From contig PLAH01000039.1 of NCBI GenBank assembly GCA_003134045.1, forward strand, positions 41,538-105,537: DNA of 64,000 nt, in the 5' to 3' direction. The translations under genes and the position numbers were made by a program. The notes beneath the pieces were generated by a model, which had not been told where the DNA came from, did no database searches, and saw nothing but the letters and a program-made list of their open reading frames with translations. Each line of letters opens with the position of its first letter. Positions within the stretch are counted from its first letter, which is position 1. Source of the stretch: Gammaproteobacteria bacterium (lineage in GTDB: Bacteria > Pseudomonadota > Gammaproteobacteria > Steroidobacterales > Steroidobacteraceae). Positions 54,763 through 63,613 of the stretch are shown piece after piece.

Positions 54763-56339
54763 TGATCGATTTGGACGTCGTCACCCTGTCGCGGCTGCAG
54801 TTCGCTCTGACCGCTCTGTATCACTTCCTGTTCGTGCCGCTGACGCTCGGTTTGTCCATGATGCTGGTGATCATGGAGTCCGTGTACGTGATGACGGGCC
54901 GCGAGATCTGGAAGCGCATGACGAAATTCTGGGGCCTGCTGTTCGGCATCAATTTTGCCATGGGCGTCGCCACCGGCATCACCATGGAATTCCAGTTCGG
55001 CACCAACTGGGCCTATTACTCGCACTATGTCGGCGACATCTTCGGCATGCCGCTGGCCCTCGAAGGACTCATCGCCTTCTTCATGGAATCGACCTTCGTC
55101 GGCTTGTTCTTCTTCGGCTGGGACCGGATTTCCAAGCTCGGCCACCTGATCGTCACCGCGCTGGTGGCATTGGGATCGAGCCTGTCGGCGCTGTGGATCC
55201 TGATCGCCAACGGCTGGATGCAGCATCCCGTCGGCGCGCATTTCAATTACCGCACCATGCGCATGGAGCTGAGCTCGTTCAGCGACGTGCTGTTCAACCC
55301 CGTGGCCCAGGCGAAGTTCGTGCATACCATTGCGGCCGGCTACGTCATGGGGTCGGTGTTCGTGCTGTCCATCAGCGCCTGGTATTTGCTGCGCGGCCGC
55401 AACGTCGAGATCGCCAAGCGCTCGATGGCGGTGGCCGCGAGCTTCGGTCTGGCCTGTTCGATCTCGGTGGTGGTGCTCGGCGATGAGTCGGGCTATCTCG
55501 ACGGCGAGAACCAGAAAATGAAAATCGCGTCGATCGAGGCCGAATGGCACACCGAGCCGGCGCCGGCCAGCTTCACCGCCTTCGGCTTTCCCGACGTCAA
55601 AGAGCGCGTCACGCACGCCGAGGTCAAGATCCCCTGGGCGCTGGGCTTGATCGCGACGCGTTCGATCGACACGCCGGTACTCGGCATCTACGATCTGGTC
55701 GAACGCGCCCGCGGCCGCATCGTCAACGGCGCCCACGCCTATGGCGCCCTGACGCAGCTGCGTGCCGAGCCGCCCGATTCCCCCGACCCGGAGGTGCTGA
55801 AGCGTTTCGAGACGAACGAAGCCGATCTCGGCTACGGCTTGCTGTTGCTGCGCTATACCGACGATCCCGCCGGCGCGACCGCGGCGCAGATCGACGCAGC
55901 GGCCTGGTCGACCGTGCCCAATGTCCCCGTGCTCTTCTGGAGTTTCCGCGCCATGGTGGCCTGCGGACTGTTCTTCATCGCGCTGTTCGTGACCGCGTTC
56001 TATCTCGCCACCCGGCACCGCTTCGATGGCAATCGCTGGTTCCTCAAACTCGCGTTCTGGAGTTTGCCGCTGCCCTGGATCGCCATCGAGCTGGGCTGGA
56101 TCGTGGCGGAGTACGGCCGCCAACCCTGGGTGGTCGACGGCGTGCTGCCCACCTTCCTCGGCGTTTCACGGACCTCCGTCGGCAATGTCTGGATGTCGCT
56201 GCTCGGTTTCGTGGTCTTCTACACGGCGCTCGCGGCGGTCGACGCCTTTCTGCTCGTCCGCACCATCCGGAGCGGGCCGGACGGCTTGGGGTATTGGCCG
56301 CTGGTGGCCGCTCCCGAACCCATCGGGGTAGCACCATGA
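54762..56339 (+). CDS. cydA: Cytochrome bd ubiquinol oxidase subunit I
   Basis: 525 residues with nine predicted helices. SRLQFALTALYHFLFVPLTLG carries the heme b595 His (near 19); GWMQHPVGAHFNYRTMRMEL and the region around WSFRAMVACG hold other heme ligands. The quinol loop contains GDESGYLDGENQKMKIASIEAEW and is long, as in E. coli (L-type). The enzyme reduces O2 to water with high affinity. It overlaps cydB by ATGA. Confidence 0.95.
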   Translation: MIDLDVVTLSRLQFALTALYHFLFVPLTLGLSMMLVIMESVYVMTGREIWKRMTKFWGLLFGINFAMGVATGITMEFQFGTNWAYYSHYVGDIFGMPLALEGLIAFFMESTFVGLFFFGWDRISKLGHLIVTALVALGSSLSALWILIANGWMQHPVGAHFNYRTMRMELSSFSDVLFNPVAQAKFVHTIAAGYVMGSVFVLSISAWYLLRGRNVEIAKRSMAVAASFGLACSISVVVLGDESGYLDGENQKMKIASIEAEWHTEPAPASFTAFGFPDVKERVTHAEVKIPWALGLIATRSIDTPVLGIYDLVERARGRIVNGAHAYGALTQLRAEPPDSPDPEVLKRFETNEADLGYGLLLLRYTDDPAGATAAQIDAAAWSTVPNVPVLFWSFRAMVACGLFFIALFVTAFYLATRHRFDGNRWFLKLAFWSLPLPWIAIELGWIVAEYGRQPWVVDGVLPTFLGVSRTSVGNVWMSLLGFVVFYTALAAVDAFLLVRTIRSGPDGLGYWPLVAAPEPIGVAP

Positions 56340-57484
56340 CCTCATCGCTGCTCGACTATGCCACCCTGCGAGTGCTGTGGTGGCTGCTGATCGGGGTGCT
56401 CCTCATCGGCTTCGCGATCATGGACGGATTCGATCTCGGCGTGGGCGCCACGTTCCGCATTCTCGGCAAGACGGACGAAGAACGGCGCGCGCTGCTCGAA
56501 GCGGTCGAGCCGGTGTGGGAGGGAAACCAGGTGTGGTTCGTGCTGGGCGCGGGCGCGGTGTTCGCTGCGTGGCCGTTGTTGTACGCCGCGGCGTTCTCCG
56601 GTCTGTACCTGGCGATGTTCCTGATCCTGGCGGCCTTGATCCTGCGGCCGGTCGGTTTCGCCTACCGCGACAAACTCATCGACACCCGCTGGCGCGGACT
56701 GTGGGACATCGCGTTGACGCTGGGCGGCGCGCTGCCCGCGCTGCTCTTCGGCGTTGCCTTCGCCAACTTGTTCCTGGGCATCCCCTTTCATTTCGATGCG
56801 CTGCAAAGGCCGACCGTCACGGGCGGTTTCTTCAGCCTGTTGCACCCGTTCGCCCTGCTCGGCGGCGTCATGAGCTTGTCCATGCTGATACTGCACGGCA
56901 ATGCCTATGCTGCCTTCAAGGTGGGCGAGCCCATGGCTGGGCGCGCGCGCCTCGTGGGGCGTCTGGCGTCCCTGATTTTCGTCGTGACGTTCGTCGGCAC
57001 CGGCTTCTGGGTGCAGTCGACCCTGCCCGGATACGAAATCGTCGGCCTCATGAACCATTCCGGTCCGTCCGATCCCATGCACAAAGTGGTCATGGCCACG
57101 GCCGGCGCCTGGCAGCGTAATTTTCACACCTGGCCGTGGATGTGGGCCGCACCGGCCGGCGCCGTGCTGGGTGCCGTGAGCGCGTATGTGTTTCTGCAGC
57201 TGCGCCATGCGGGCGCCGCCTTCATGGCAAGCGTGCTGGTTCAAGCCGGTACCATACTGACCGCGGGCTTCGCGTTGTTTCCCTTTCTCCTGCCCTCCTC
57301 CAGCTTCCCCAGTCAGAGCCTCACGGTGTGGGACGCGTCGAGCAGCGCCAAGACCTTGCTGCTGATGCTGGCGGCGGTGATGATTTTCCTGCCCATCATT
57401 CTCGGCTACACGACCTGGGTGTTCCGCGTGCTCAAGGGACGCATTACGCTCGAGACCCTGCACGGACACGGGGGCGGCTACTGA
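56336..57484 (+). CDS. cydB: Cytochrome bd ubiquinol oxidase subunit II
   Basis: 382 residues, hydrophobic throughout. MDGFDLGVGATFRIL, WEGNQVWFVLGAGAVFAAWP and LRPVGFAYRDKL are CydB signatures; FALFPFLLPSSSFPSQSLTVWDASSS is near the C-terminus, in shorter blocks. ATG 56336 overlaps the cydA stop. Confidence 0.95.
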   Translation: MTSSLLDYATLRVLWWLLIGVLLIGFAIMDGFDLGVGATFRILGKTDEERRALLEAVEPVWEGNQVWFVLGAGAVFAAWPLLYAAAFSGLYLAMFLILAALILRPVGFAYRDKLIDTRWRGLWDIALTLGGALPALLFGVAFANLFLGIPFHFDALQRPTVTGGFFSLLHPFALLGGVMSLSMLILHGNAYAAFKVGEPMAGRARLVGRLASLIFVVTFVGTGFWVQSTLPGYEIVGLMNHSGPSDPMHKVVMATAGAWQRNFHTWPWMWAAPAGAVLGAVSAYVFLQLRHAGAAFMASVLVQAGTILTAGFALFPFLLPSSSFPSQSLTVWDASSSAKTLLLMLAAVMIFLPIILGYTTWVFRVLKGRITLETLHGHGGGY

Positions 57485-57654
57485 TGTGGTACTTCAGCTG
57501 GATTCTGGGCACAGGTCTCGCCCTCGCGTTCGCCGTACTGAACGCCATCTGGTACGAGATCGTGGAACAGCAACCGGAAAAAGCAGTGGAGGTGACGCAA
57601 ACACCGCCGCCGCCCGTGGCCCCTGCGCCGCCCCGCGGCTTGCCGCTAAAGTAG
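57484..57654 (+). CDS. cydX: Cytochrome bd subunit CydX
   Basis: 56 residues, MWYFSWILGTGLALAFAVLN followed by AIWYEIVEQQ: the CydX/YbgT single-helix pattern. The ATG shares the A of the cydB stop. A Pro-rich tail of about 25 residues makes it longer than E. coli CydX (37). It completes a cydPABX operon. Confidence 0.9.
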   Translation: MWYFSWILGTGLALAFAVLNAIWYEIVEQQPEKAVEVTQTPPPPVAPAPPRGLPLK

Positions 57655-57751
57655 GCGAGCGCGTGGTGGATTCGCCATGTAGGACGAATCGCGGTCGATG
57701 TAGGTAGTTGTCCTATTGGAGTGCCGCGCGCCGATAGGCAATGATGGCCCC

Positions 57752-58144
57752 ATGGAACACCGATGGGGCGAGAGAGTAGGCGTGGATTTGCCGGTGCGTT
57801 TGACCGCAAATCCATTTTCAGTCCGGCACGGCCGGCTCACCAACATGAGCGTGAGCGGCGCATCGATCAAAGGAGATTTCGATTTGCGGCCGCTGTCGCG
57901 AATCCAAGTCGTGATCGAATTGCCTCACAAGACGCGCTGCGAAGCGCCGAGCATTGCGGCCTATGTCGCGCGCGGCACCAAGGAGGGAATCGGCATCGAA
58001 TGGTGCGAATTCGCGCCTGCCGTCATCAGCGAAATGCTGGCCGCCCTCGCCGCACGGCCCTACATGCGTCTACGCCGGCCCGAGGCCACCGCTGCCATCG
58101 CGATGTCGCGATTGTCGGCGCCGCTGCTGAAGCACGGGACGTAG
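57752..58144 (+). CDS. PilZ domain c-di-GMP receptor
   Basis: 130 residues from ATG 57752 (MEHRWGERVGVDLPVRL). RWGER gives the RxxxR motif and LTNMSVSGASIKG gives the [D/N]xSxxG motif, both needed to bind c-di-GMP. Single domain. A longer start near 57716 is possible. The effector target is not evident; type IV pilus genes in this window are one possibility. Confidence 0.88.
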   Translation: MEHRWGERVGVDLPVRLTANPFSVRHGRLTNMSVSGASIKGDFDLRPLSRIQVVIELPHKTRCEAPSIAAYVARGTKEGIGIEWCEFAPAVISEMLAALAARPYMRLRRPEATAAIAMSRLSAPLLKHGT

Positions 58145-58393
58145 CGCCGAACTCGATACCTGCTCGGTTCCGGCGACGCGGAGCACGCGAACCGGCGATG
58201 CTGCCGGACTAATCCTCTTTGCCGCCACCCGACACGAATTTCGTGGGCAAGGATCTGGAATGGCAAATAGTCAAGGTGCGCGAGTTGTTGGGCAAGTCGA
58301 AAATCGCCCATTACAACCCTAGCGTATCGATTGACTTAGCCGGTACGAACGTCAGCAAGGCATTGGGCAGCATCGGTGGCCGACTCATCCAAC

Positions 58394-59308
58394 CTATACA
58401 TCGAAGCCTCGTCGAAGATGCTCGAGCAAGCCTTCCTGGTATTCGTTGCCCCAATAGGCTGTCTTATTGACGTCGACGATGTAGAAATCCTCTTGATTTC
58501 CTTCAACCACGTCGATCGCGGCGTAGTCCACGCGAAAGCGGGCGATGAAAACGCCGAGATTTCTCAGCAGGGCTGGTGATAGTTCAGAGCCGCTTCCGCG
58601 GAACGGTACCACGGCCTCGCTCTCACGCCAGAGCCAAAAATTCTGCCGTCGGACATCGCCGTTCATTCGCTTAAATTTACCGTCGGTATGGCCTTGTGAA
58701 ACGACCACGGCATTTTTGACAACGTAGACGCGAAAAAAACGCCCTGCGTCGTTCGTCAGATACCGCTCGACCACCAATTCGGGATTATTCCAAATCTCTG
58801 TGGGCAATTCGCCTCGAGGACGAACGAAGTAATCATTACGATTTGTCATTTGACCTGGCGCCAACGGCAGGCCATATCGTTCCTTCAGTTTTGTGGGAAG
58901 CAACTGCTCTCGCACGCCACCGCAGTTCAGATCGGTCTTCACGATGAGCAACTCGTCCGCCGGTCCCGTCGCAGCCGGCCGGAGCGAGGGGAGATCGAAG
59001 GACTCACACGCGGATACCACTGTTCGCTTGCAAATATTGGGTATGTGCCCATTCCATGGCTCGATCCCGCGCTCAGACAACAATTGGAGTAACTCCGACC
59101 GGTCGGTGCTAACGGGAGCTTCATCACTGATGTCGAGATGGAACAAAAGCCGATTGGTGCCGCGTGGCAGCCGCCGCAGGAGTCGCCGTGGCGATTCCTC
59201 AAAGCGAGCGCGAATACGCTGTGCATGCTTGTCGACGTTGCTGATCAGCATCCCCTTCCAGGCCGACCAGTCATAAACGCAAATACCGGGAGTGGAGAAT
59301 GGCCACAT
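58394..59308 (-). CDS. ATP-grasp ligase-like protein
   Basis: 304 residues from ATG 59308, preceded by AAGGAAATCTTAATC. The pattern is ATP-grasp: ELLIVKTDLNCGGV (ATP-binding Lys), WNNPELVVERYLTND, FFRVYVVKNAVVVSQG, DYAAIDVVEGNQEDFYIVDVNKTAYWG (metal-binding acidic/Asn motif). Sequence is less GC-rich than neighbours. A 47-codon frame directly upstream could encode its peptide partner. It resembles an uncharacterised ATP-grasp group, not RimK or GshB proper. Confidence 0.8.
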   Translation of the reverse strand: MWPFSTPGICVYDWSAWKGMLISNVDKHAQRIRARFEESPRRLLRRLPRGTNRLLFHLDISDEAPVSTDRSELLQLLSERGIEPWNGHIPNICKRTVVSACESFDLPSLRPAATGPADELLIVKTDLNCGGVREQLLPTKLKERYGLPLAPGQMTNRNDYFVRPRGELPTEIWNNPELVVERYLTNDAGRFFRVYVVKNAVVVSQGHTDGKFKRMNGDVRRQNFWLWRESEAVVPFRGSGSELSPALLRNLGVFIARFRVDYAAIDVVEGNQEDFYIVDVNKTAYWGNEYQEGLLEHLRRGFDV

Positions 59309-59333
59309 GATTAAGATTTCCTTGTTCTATCGT

Positions 59334-59477
59334 TCATCCATTCGGCCAGTTCATTCGCTGAATCAGGGAACGAAGGGCACCGGTTTGCTTATTCGAGGCA
59401 AAAGTATAAGCGCCTTGGGGAACGAAGATCTGTGACGTCTGCCAGACTTGCACATGATTCACTCCTGCCATTTCCAT
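59334..59477 (-). CDS. 47-residue ORF upstream of ATP-grasp gene
   Basis: Reads MEMAGVNHVQVWQTSQIFVP then QGAYTFASNKQTGALRSLIQ and RMNWPNG before TGA. TTGAGG lies 7 bases before the second ATG (59471). It ends 25 bases before the ATP-grasp start on the same strand, and a TTGAAG-N18-TATCTG candidate promoter lies upstream. It may be a precursor peptide or the relic of a longer gene. It has no Asp and one Glu, so ester/amide cross-links of the graspetide kind are not supported. Confidence 0.45.
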   Translation of the reverse strand: MEMAGVNHVQVWQTSQIFVPQGAYTFASNKQTGALRSLIQRMNWPNG

Positions 59478-59539
59478 ACCTCAACGGTGAAATGGCTCAG
59501 ATACCCTGACCGGCGCTCTTACTTCAATTTGGGATCTCA

Positions 59540-59728
59540 TGGCAGAAATCGCGTTTGGACCGGGTGAATCACAACCGCTGGGACATTCACATCCGCAGTG
59601 TTCGACGACCGGCGAGCTATTTGCGCAGACCACCGGATACCGCAACGGTCGAGCAGCTGCGCGAGTTCCAGCTGCGCTTGGTCGATCAAGGCACTTCGCC
59701 GATGACGCTCAACGCCACGATCAGATGA
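59540..59728 (+). pseudogene. Tyrosine recombinase N-terminal fragment
   Basis: In one frame the sequence reads IHIRSVRRPASYLRRPPDTA, TVEQLREFQLRLVDQGTSPM and TLNATIR before TGA at 59726-59728. This matches the SAM-like N-terminal domain of a family of site-specific integrases. No start, no catalytic domain and no downstream continuation remain. Confidence 0.65.
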
Positions 59729-59794
59729 GCGGAAAACGTTGCAGCAGTTGGTATGCCGTATCTTCGTGGTTCGAGGTTTGTCCCCTCGGGCCCG

Positions 59795-60007
59795 CTATTC
59801 CGACGTTCGGTGGCATTCGGGAACGACCTCATCCGCCTCTCTCCGTTGCTTGGCGTTTTGCAGAATGATGCGGCGCCGATGATCATCGGCAATCCCCCAC
59901 TCTTTGATCTCCTCCAAGGATCGAAAGCAGCCGAGGCAGGTAAGGTCATCGTCCAGGCAGCAATTGCGTACGCACGGGGATTGAGCGGAGCTGTCGATAT
60001 CACTCAT
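59795..60007 (-). CDS. DUF1289 domain protein
   Basis: 70 residues, MSDIDSSAQSPCVRNCCLDDDLTCLGCFRSLEEI in shorter blocks: SPCVRNCCLDDD and CLGCFRSLEEIKEWG. The four-Cys pattern is typical of DUF1289, a small probable metal-binding family. Its start codon lies within a tandem CACTCATTGACG repeat. Function unknown. Confidence 0.85.
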   Translation of the reverse strand: MSDIDSSAQSPCVRNCCLDDDLTCLGCFRSLEEIKEWGIADDHRRRIILQNAKQRREADEVVPECHRTSE

Positions 60008-60029
60008 TGACGTATAGCACTCATTGACG
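60001..60029 (+). repeat. Tandem 12-bp repeat at the DUF1289 start
   Basis: CACTCATTGACG occurs at 60001-60012 and 60018-60029, 17 bases apart. On the minus strand both contain CAATGAGTG, so the start codon context of the DUF1289 gene is duplicated. Confidence 0.65.
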
Positions 60030-60158
60030 CAATGCCCAATTGCGAGGCTTCGAATTTGTCACACAAACGAATGGGAATCCGGCAATGCATCACAAGGACA
60101 GAGCGTCTGCTCTGCCTATGACCGCGCCCTGCGGAAAACATACTTTTGAGCAACTCAT

Positions 60159-60176
60159 CGAGGCGCGCGCGCCTCG
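60159..60176. other. 18-bp perfect palindrome downstream of kdpD
   Basis: CGAGGCGCGCGCGCCTCG lies 106 bases beyond the kdpD stop in the 274-bp gap before the DUF1289 gene. It could serve as a terminator or protein-binding site; no T-run follows on the kdpD strand. Confidence 0.4.
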
Positions 60177-60281
60177 GTGGCTCGGTACGGCCAAGCCCCG
60201 AGCCACGGCTATCTAACGACCAGAAACAGAAGGACTCGAAGGAGCGTGTCAGCGCTCATGGCTGGCCCAATGGACGGCAAC

Positions 60282-62972
60282 TTACGGCGCGGGCGCCGTG
60301 GTTGGCAAAGTAAACATGAACCGTGCGCCGCCTCCCGGCCGCTGCATGGCAGAGATGTGCCCGCCATGCGCATTGACAATGGCTCTGCAGATCGCAAGCC
60401 CCAAGCCGGAGCCACCGACATCAACGTCGTCGCGGCCGCGCTGGAACTTCGCAAATAACCGCTCCGGTTCACCCGGCGGCAGTCCCGGACCGGTGTCGTC
60501 GACCACAAGGCGCACCGTCTCACCCTCGAGTCCCGCAGAAACAGTGATCCGTGTTCCTGGCGGCGTATGCTTAATGGCGTTCTCGAGGAGATTGACGAGG
60601 ACCCGCGTGACGAGCGGTGCATCGACGTTCACGGAAGGCAGCCCGACCGGCAAGGCAACATCGACCGGGCGCTCGCTGAAGCGACCCTCGAGGCGCCCGA
60701 GCGCGGTACGCAAGAGATCTTCTACGCTTTGCCAGTCGCGGCGCAGGTGCACTTGGCCAACCTCGAAACTCATCAGATCGAGTACGTTAGAGATGAGCTC
60801 GGACATTTCCCGCGTCTTGGCAGCAATTGTCCGGGTGAGTTGTATGCGCGATTCTGCGTCGGGTGCCAGGTCCGGGTCATTGAGCGCACGGCTCGCCTCC
60901 GTGATCGCCGCCAGCGGCGCACGCAGGTCGTGCGAGATTGACGCCAGCAGTGTATTGCGCAGACTTTCCGTTTCCACGGCGACGCGTGCGGCCTCGGCCT
61001 CCTCGGCCCGCTGGGCCCGTTCGATCGCCAGCGCTATCTGGCCGGCGAAGGTCTCGAGGAGGTGGCGCTGCTCCGGAAGCAGCAGGCGGCGACGCTGGAT
61101 TGGTTGGACAGCGAGCACACCGAGCGTCTGGTGCGTGCCCGTCAGCGGCAGGTATTGAGCAGCGGCGCCAGGAAGCGTGTCGGTCCCGAGCCCCGCCGGC
61201 CGGCCATGGTCGAAAACCCATTGGGCGACGGAAAGATCAGCGCCTCCGAGCGACCCGGCGAGTTCCACCCCCTGCAGATGACGCAAGTGCCCGTCCGCGG
61301 CCGGCAACAGCACGGTCGCGCGGCTTGCAAAGCTCTCGGCCACGTGTTTGATGGCGACCCGCGCCAGGTTGCCAAAGCTGAGGGTCGCGGCAAGTTCCCT
61401 GCTCATCGCGTAGAGCAACGAGGTCCGGCGTTCGCGGGCGCCGGCGACTCGCGTCTGCGAGCGGACGTTCGCCACGAGGTTGGCGATGATGAGCGCCATC
61501 ACGAGCATCACCGCAAACGTGACGAGGTACTGAAAGTCACCTACTGCAAAGCTGAACCGCGGCGTCACGAAGCAGAAATCGAGTGCGGCGACGTTGGCGA
61601 CCGCAGCGAGGCTGGCCGGACCGCGTCCGAGTCTCAAGGCGGCGACGGTTGCCCCAAGCAGGTACACCATGACGAGGTTGGTCAGCTCGAAATAGGGATA
61701 CATGACTGCCGCGATCCCCGTGCAGCATGCGCAGATCAGGAGCGCCGCCCAGTAGCGTTCCCACCGAATCGGGGCCGGAGCACTGTCGAGAACTTCCTGT
61801 CGCCTAAGGGCGTGCGTCTCGCTCCGCGCAATCACCGACACGTCAAAGCCGCGTCCCCGGCGCACGAGTTCGGTTGTCGTTGAGCGTCGCAGCCACGCGC
61901 GCCAGCCCGTTCGCTTCGCTTCGCCGATCACGATTCGCGTGACATTGCGGAGGCGTGCATACTCGAGCAGCGTGTTGGCGGCCGACGGACCGTCAAGCGT
62001 CACCGTTTCGGCACCCAGCGATTCGGCGAGGCGCAAGACATCGATTCGCCGGTTCCGTTCGTTGCCGGAGAGCTTCAGAAGCTGCGGCGTCTCGACCGAG
62101 ACCACGAGCCACTCCGCATCGAGCGCATCGGCAAAGCGCTTGCCGATGCGCACCAGTTGCTCCGCCTGGCCATCGAGTGTGACGGCGATCAGGAATCGAT
62201 CGCGCGCCAGCCAGGGACGCGAGGTCGGTGCCTGACCCGCAAACTCCAGGGCCGCGGCGTCCACCCGGTCCGCGGTGCGACGAAGGGCGAGTTCGCGCAA
62301 TGCGAGAAGGTTCGGTTTACGGAAGAACCGCTCGGTCGCGGTACTCACGCGGTCGGCGGCATACACTTTGCCCGCCTTCAGACGGGCCAGCAGGTCGTCG
62401 GGCGGCAGGTCGATGATCTCAACTTCATCCGCTTCGTCGAATATTCGATCCGGGAGCGTCTCTTGCTGACGGACACCTGTGATGCCGGCGACGACGTCGT
62501 TCAAGCTCTCGAGATGCTGAACATTGAGCGTTGTCCAGACGCCGATGCCGGCGTCTAGTAGTTCCTCAACGTCCTGCCAGCGCTTGGCATGCCGCGGCAG
62601 CGGCTCGCCCTCGGCGATATTCGAGTGCGCAAGCTCATCGACGAGCACGATCGCGGGCGCGCGTCGCAGAGCAGCGTCGAGATCGAATTCGCGTCGAGTA
62701 ATGCCGCGGTAACCGACCTCCAGGAACGGCAGCTGCTCGAGACCCTCGAGCAAGCGCTCCGTCTCGAGGCGCCCATGGGGTTCGACGTAGCCGACGACGA
62801 TATCCGCCCCGCCAGCGCGTGCCCCCCGGGCCGCTTCCAACATCGAGTAGGTCTTACCCACCCCGGCCGAGGCGCCGAAGAAAATCCTCAGCCGTCCGCG
62901 CCGCGCGCGCGCGGCTTGCCGCTGGACGTCAGCCAGCAGTTCGTCCGGATTGCGGCGCTCGGTCTCAGCCAT
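60282..62972 (-). CDS. kdpD: Osmosensitive K+ channel sensor kinase KdpD
   Basis: 896 residues. The N-terminal KdpD domain has Walker A FFGASAGVGKTYSML and VLVDELAHSN; a Usp-like domain covers about residues 245-375; four DUF4118 helices at about 400-500; a GAF-like region; HisKA SHDLRAPLAAI (phospho-His) near residue 665; and HATPase NLLENAIKHTPPG, DTGPGLPPGE, GGSGLGLAIC. It senses low potassium and phosphorylates KdpE. No kdpE follows; the next gene on this strand is the DUF1289 protein. Confidence 0.95.
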   Translation of the reverse strand: MAETERRNPDELLADVQRQAARARRGRLRIFFGASAGVGKTYSMLEAARGARAGGADIVVGYVEPHGRLETERLLEGLEQLPFLEVGYRGITRREFDLDAALRRAPAIVLVDELAHSNIAEGEPLPRHAKRWQDVEELLDAGIGVWTTLNVQHLESLNDVVAGITGVRQQETLPDRIFDEADEVEIIDLPPDDLLARLKAGKVYAADRVSTATERFFRKPNLLALRELALRRTADRVDAAALEFAGQAPTSRPWLARDRFLIAVTLDGQAEQLVRIGKRFADALDAEWLVVSVETPQLLKLSGNERNRRIDVLRLAESLGAETVTLDGPSAANTLLEYARLRNVTRIVIGEAKRTGWRAWLRRSTTTELVRRGRGFDVSVIARSETHALRRQEVLDSAPAPIRWERYWAALLICACCTGIAAVMYPYFELTNLVMVYLLGATVAALRLGRGPASLAAVANVAALDFCFVTPRFSFAVGDFQYLVTFAVMLVMALIIANLVANVRSQTRVAGARERRTSLLYAMSRELAATLSFGNLARVAIKHVAESFASRATVLLPAADGHLRHLQGVELAGSLGGADLSVAQWVFDHGRPAGLGTDTLPGAAAQYLPLTGTHQTLGVLAVQPIQRRRLLLPEQRHLLETFAGQIALAIERAQRAEEAEAARVAVETESLRNTLLASISHDLRAPLAAITEASRALNDPDLAPDAESRIQLTRTIAAKTREMSELISNVLDLMSFEVGQVHLRRDWQSVEDLLRTALGRLEGRFSERPVDVALPVGLPSVNVDAPLVTRVLVNLLENAIKHTPPGTRITVSAGLEGETVRLVVDDTGPGLPPGEPERLFAKFQRGRDDVDVGGSGLGLAICRAIVNAHGGHISAMQRPGGGARFMFTLPTTAPAP

Positions 62973-63026
62973 TGCTTACCCACGGGTTCCGTTACTTTTG
63001 CTCGTTCAACGCGAGTCTCCTTGCGA

Positions 63027-63602
63027 TCAGCGCAACCGATCGAGCGCGAGATTGAGTTCGAGAACATTAATTCGCCGCTCGCCGATCAAGCCGAACAGAC
63101 GCCCCCGTTCGTGCGTCTTGATCAGTGCCTCGACCGGCGCGAGCGCAAGATTCCGAGCGCGAGCCACGCGAGCGGCCTGATATTGCGCTGCTGCAGGGCT
63201 AATGTCCGGATCGAGACCGCTTGCCGACGCGGTCACGAGATCCACCGGAATCGACTGCCGGTTGTCGGGGTCGGCGTCATGCAGCGCTTTGGCGTTCGCC
63301 TTGACCGCATCGAGCAATGCGGGGTTGAGCGGCCCTAAGTTCGATCCCGTTGAGGCGAGGCCGTTGTAGGGCTGAGGGGTGGTGGCGGACGGTCGTCCCC
63401 AGAAATACTTGGGATCCGAGAAACTCTGGCCGATTAACGTCGATCCGATGAGCTTGCCGTCGTTATAGATCAGGCTGCCTTCGGCCTGGCGCGGGAAGGC
63501 TACTTTCGCCACGCCGGTGATGACGAGCGGATACACGATGCCGAGAAGGACCGTCATCAGCGCAAGGAGACTGACCGCGGGCCGAATGAGTCGCACGAAC
63601 AT
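63027..63602 (-). CDS. kdpC: K+-transporting ATPase subunit KdpC
   Basis: 191 residues from ATG 63602 with GAGGAGAATAAGT upstream. One N-terminal helix (LLALMTVLLGIVYPLVI), then the KdpC signatures FPRQAEGSL, GSTLIGQSFSDPKYFWGRPSA, the shorter SNLGPLNPAL and the C-terminal ALIKTHERGRLFGLIGE-like segment. It stabilises ATP binding in the KdpFABC complex. Confidence 0.95.
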   Translation of the reverse strand: MFVRLIRPAVSLLALMTVLLGIVYPLVITGVAKVAFPRQAEGSLIYNDGKLIGSTLIGQSFSDPKYFWGRPSATTPQPYNGLASTGSNLGPLNPALLDAVKANAKALHDADPDNRQSIPVDLVTASASGLDPDISPAAAQYQAARVARARNLALAPVEALIKTHERGRLFGLIGERRINVLELNLALDRLR

Positions 63603-63613
63603 ACTTATTCTCC

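Noticed and set aside
58219..58470. Plus-strand 83-codon frame upstream of and antisense to the ATP-grasp gene
   Set aside because: Parts look protein-like (DLEWQIVKVRELLGKSKI), but it has a weak TTG start, no ribosome site and runs antisense through the end of the ATP-grasp gene. It may be a relic.
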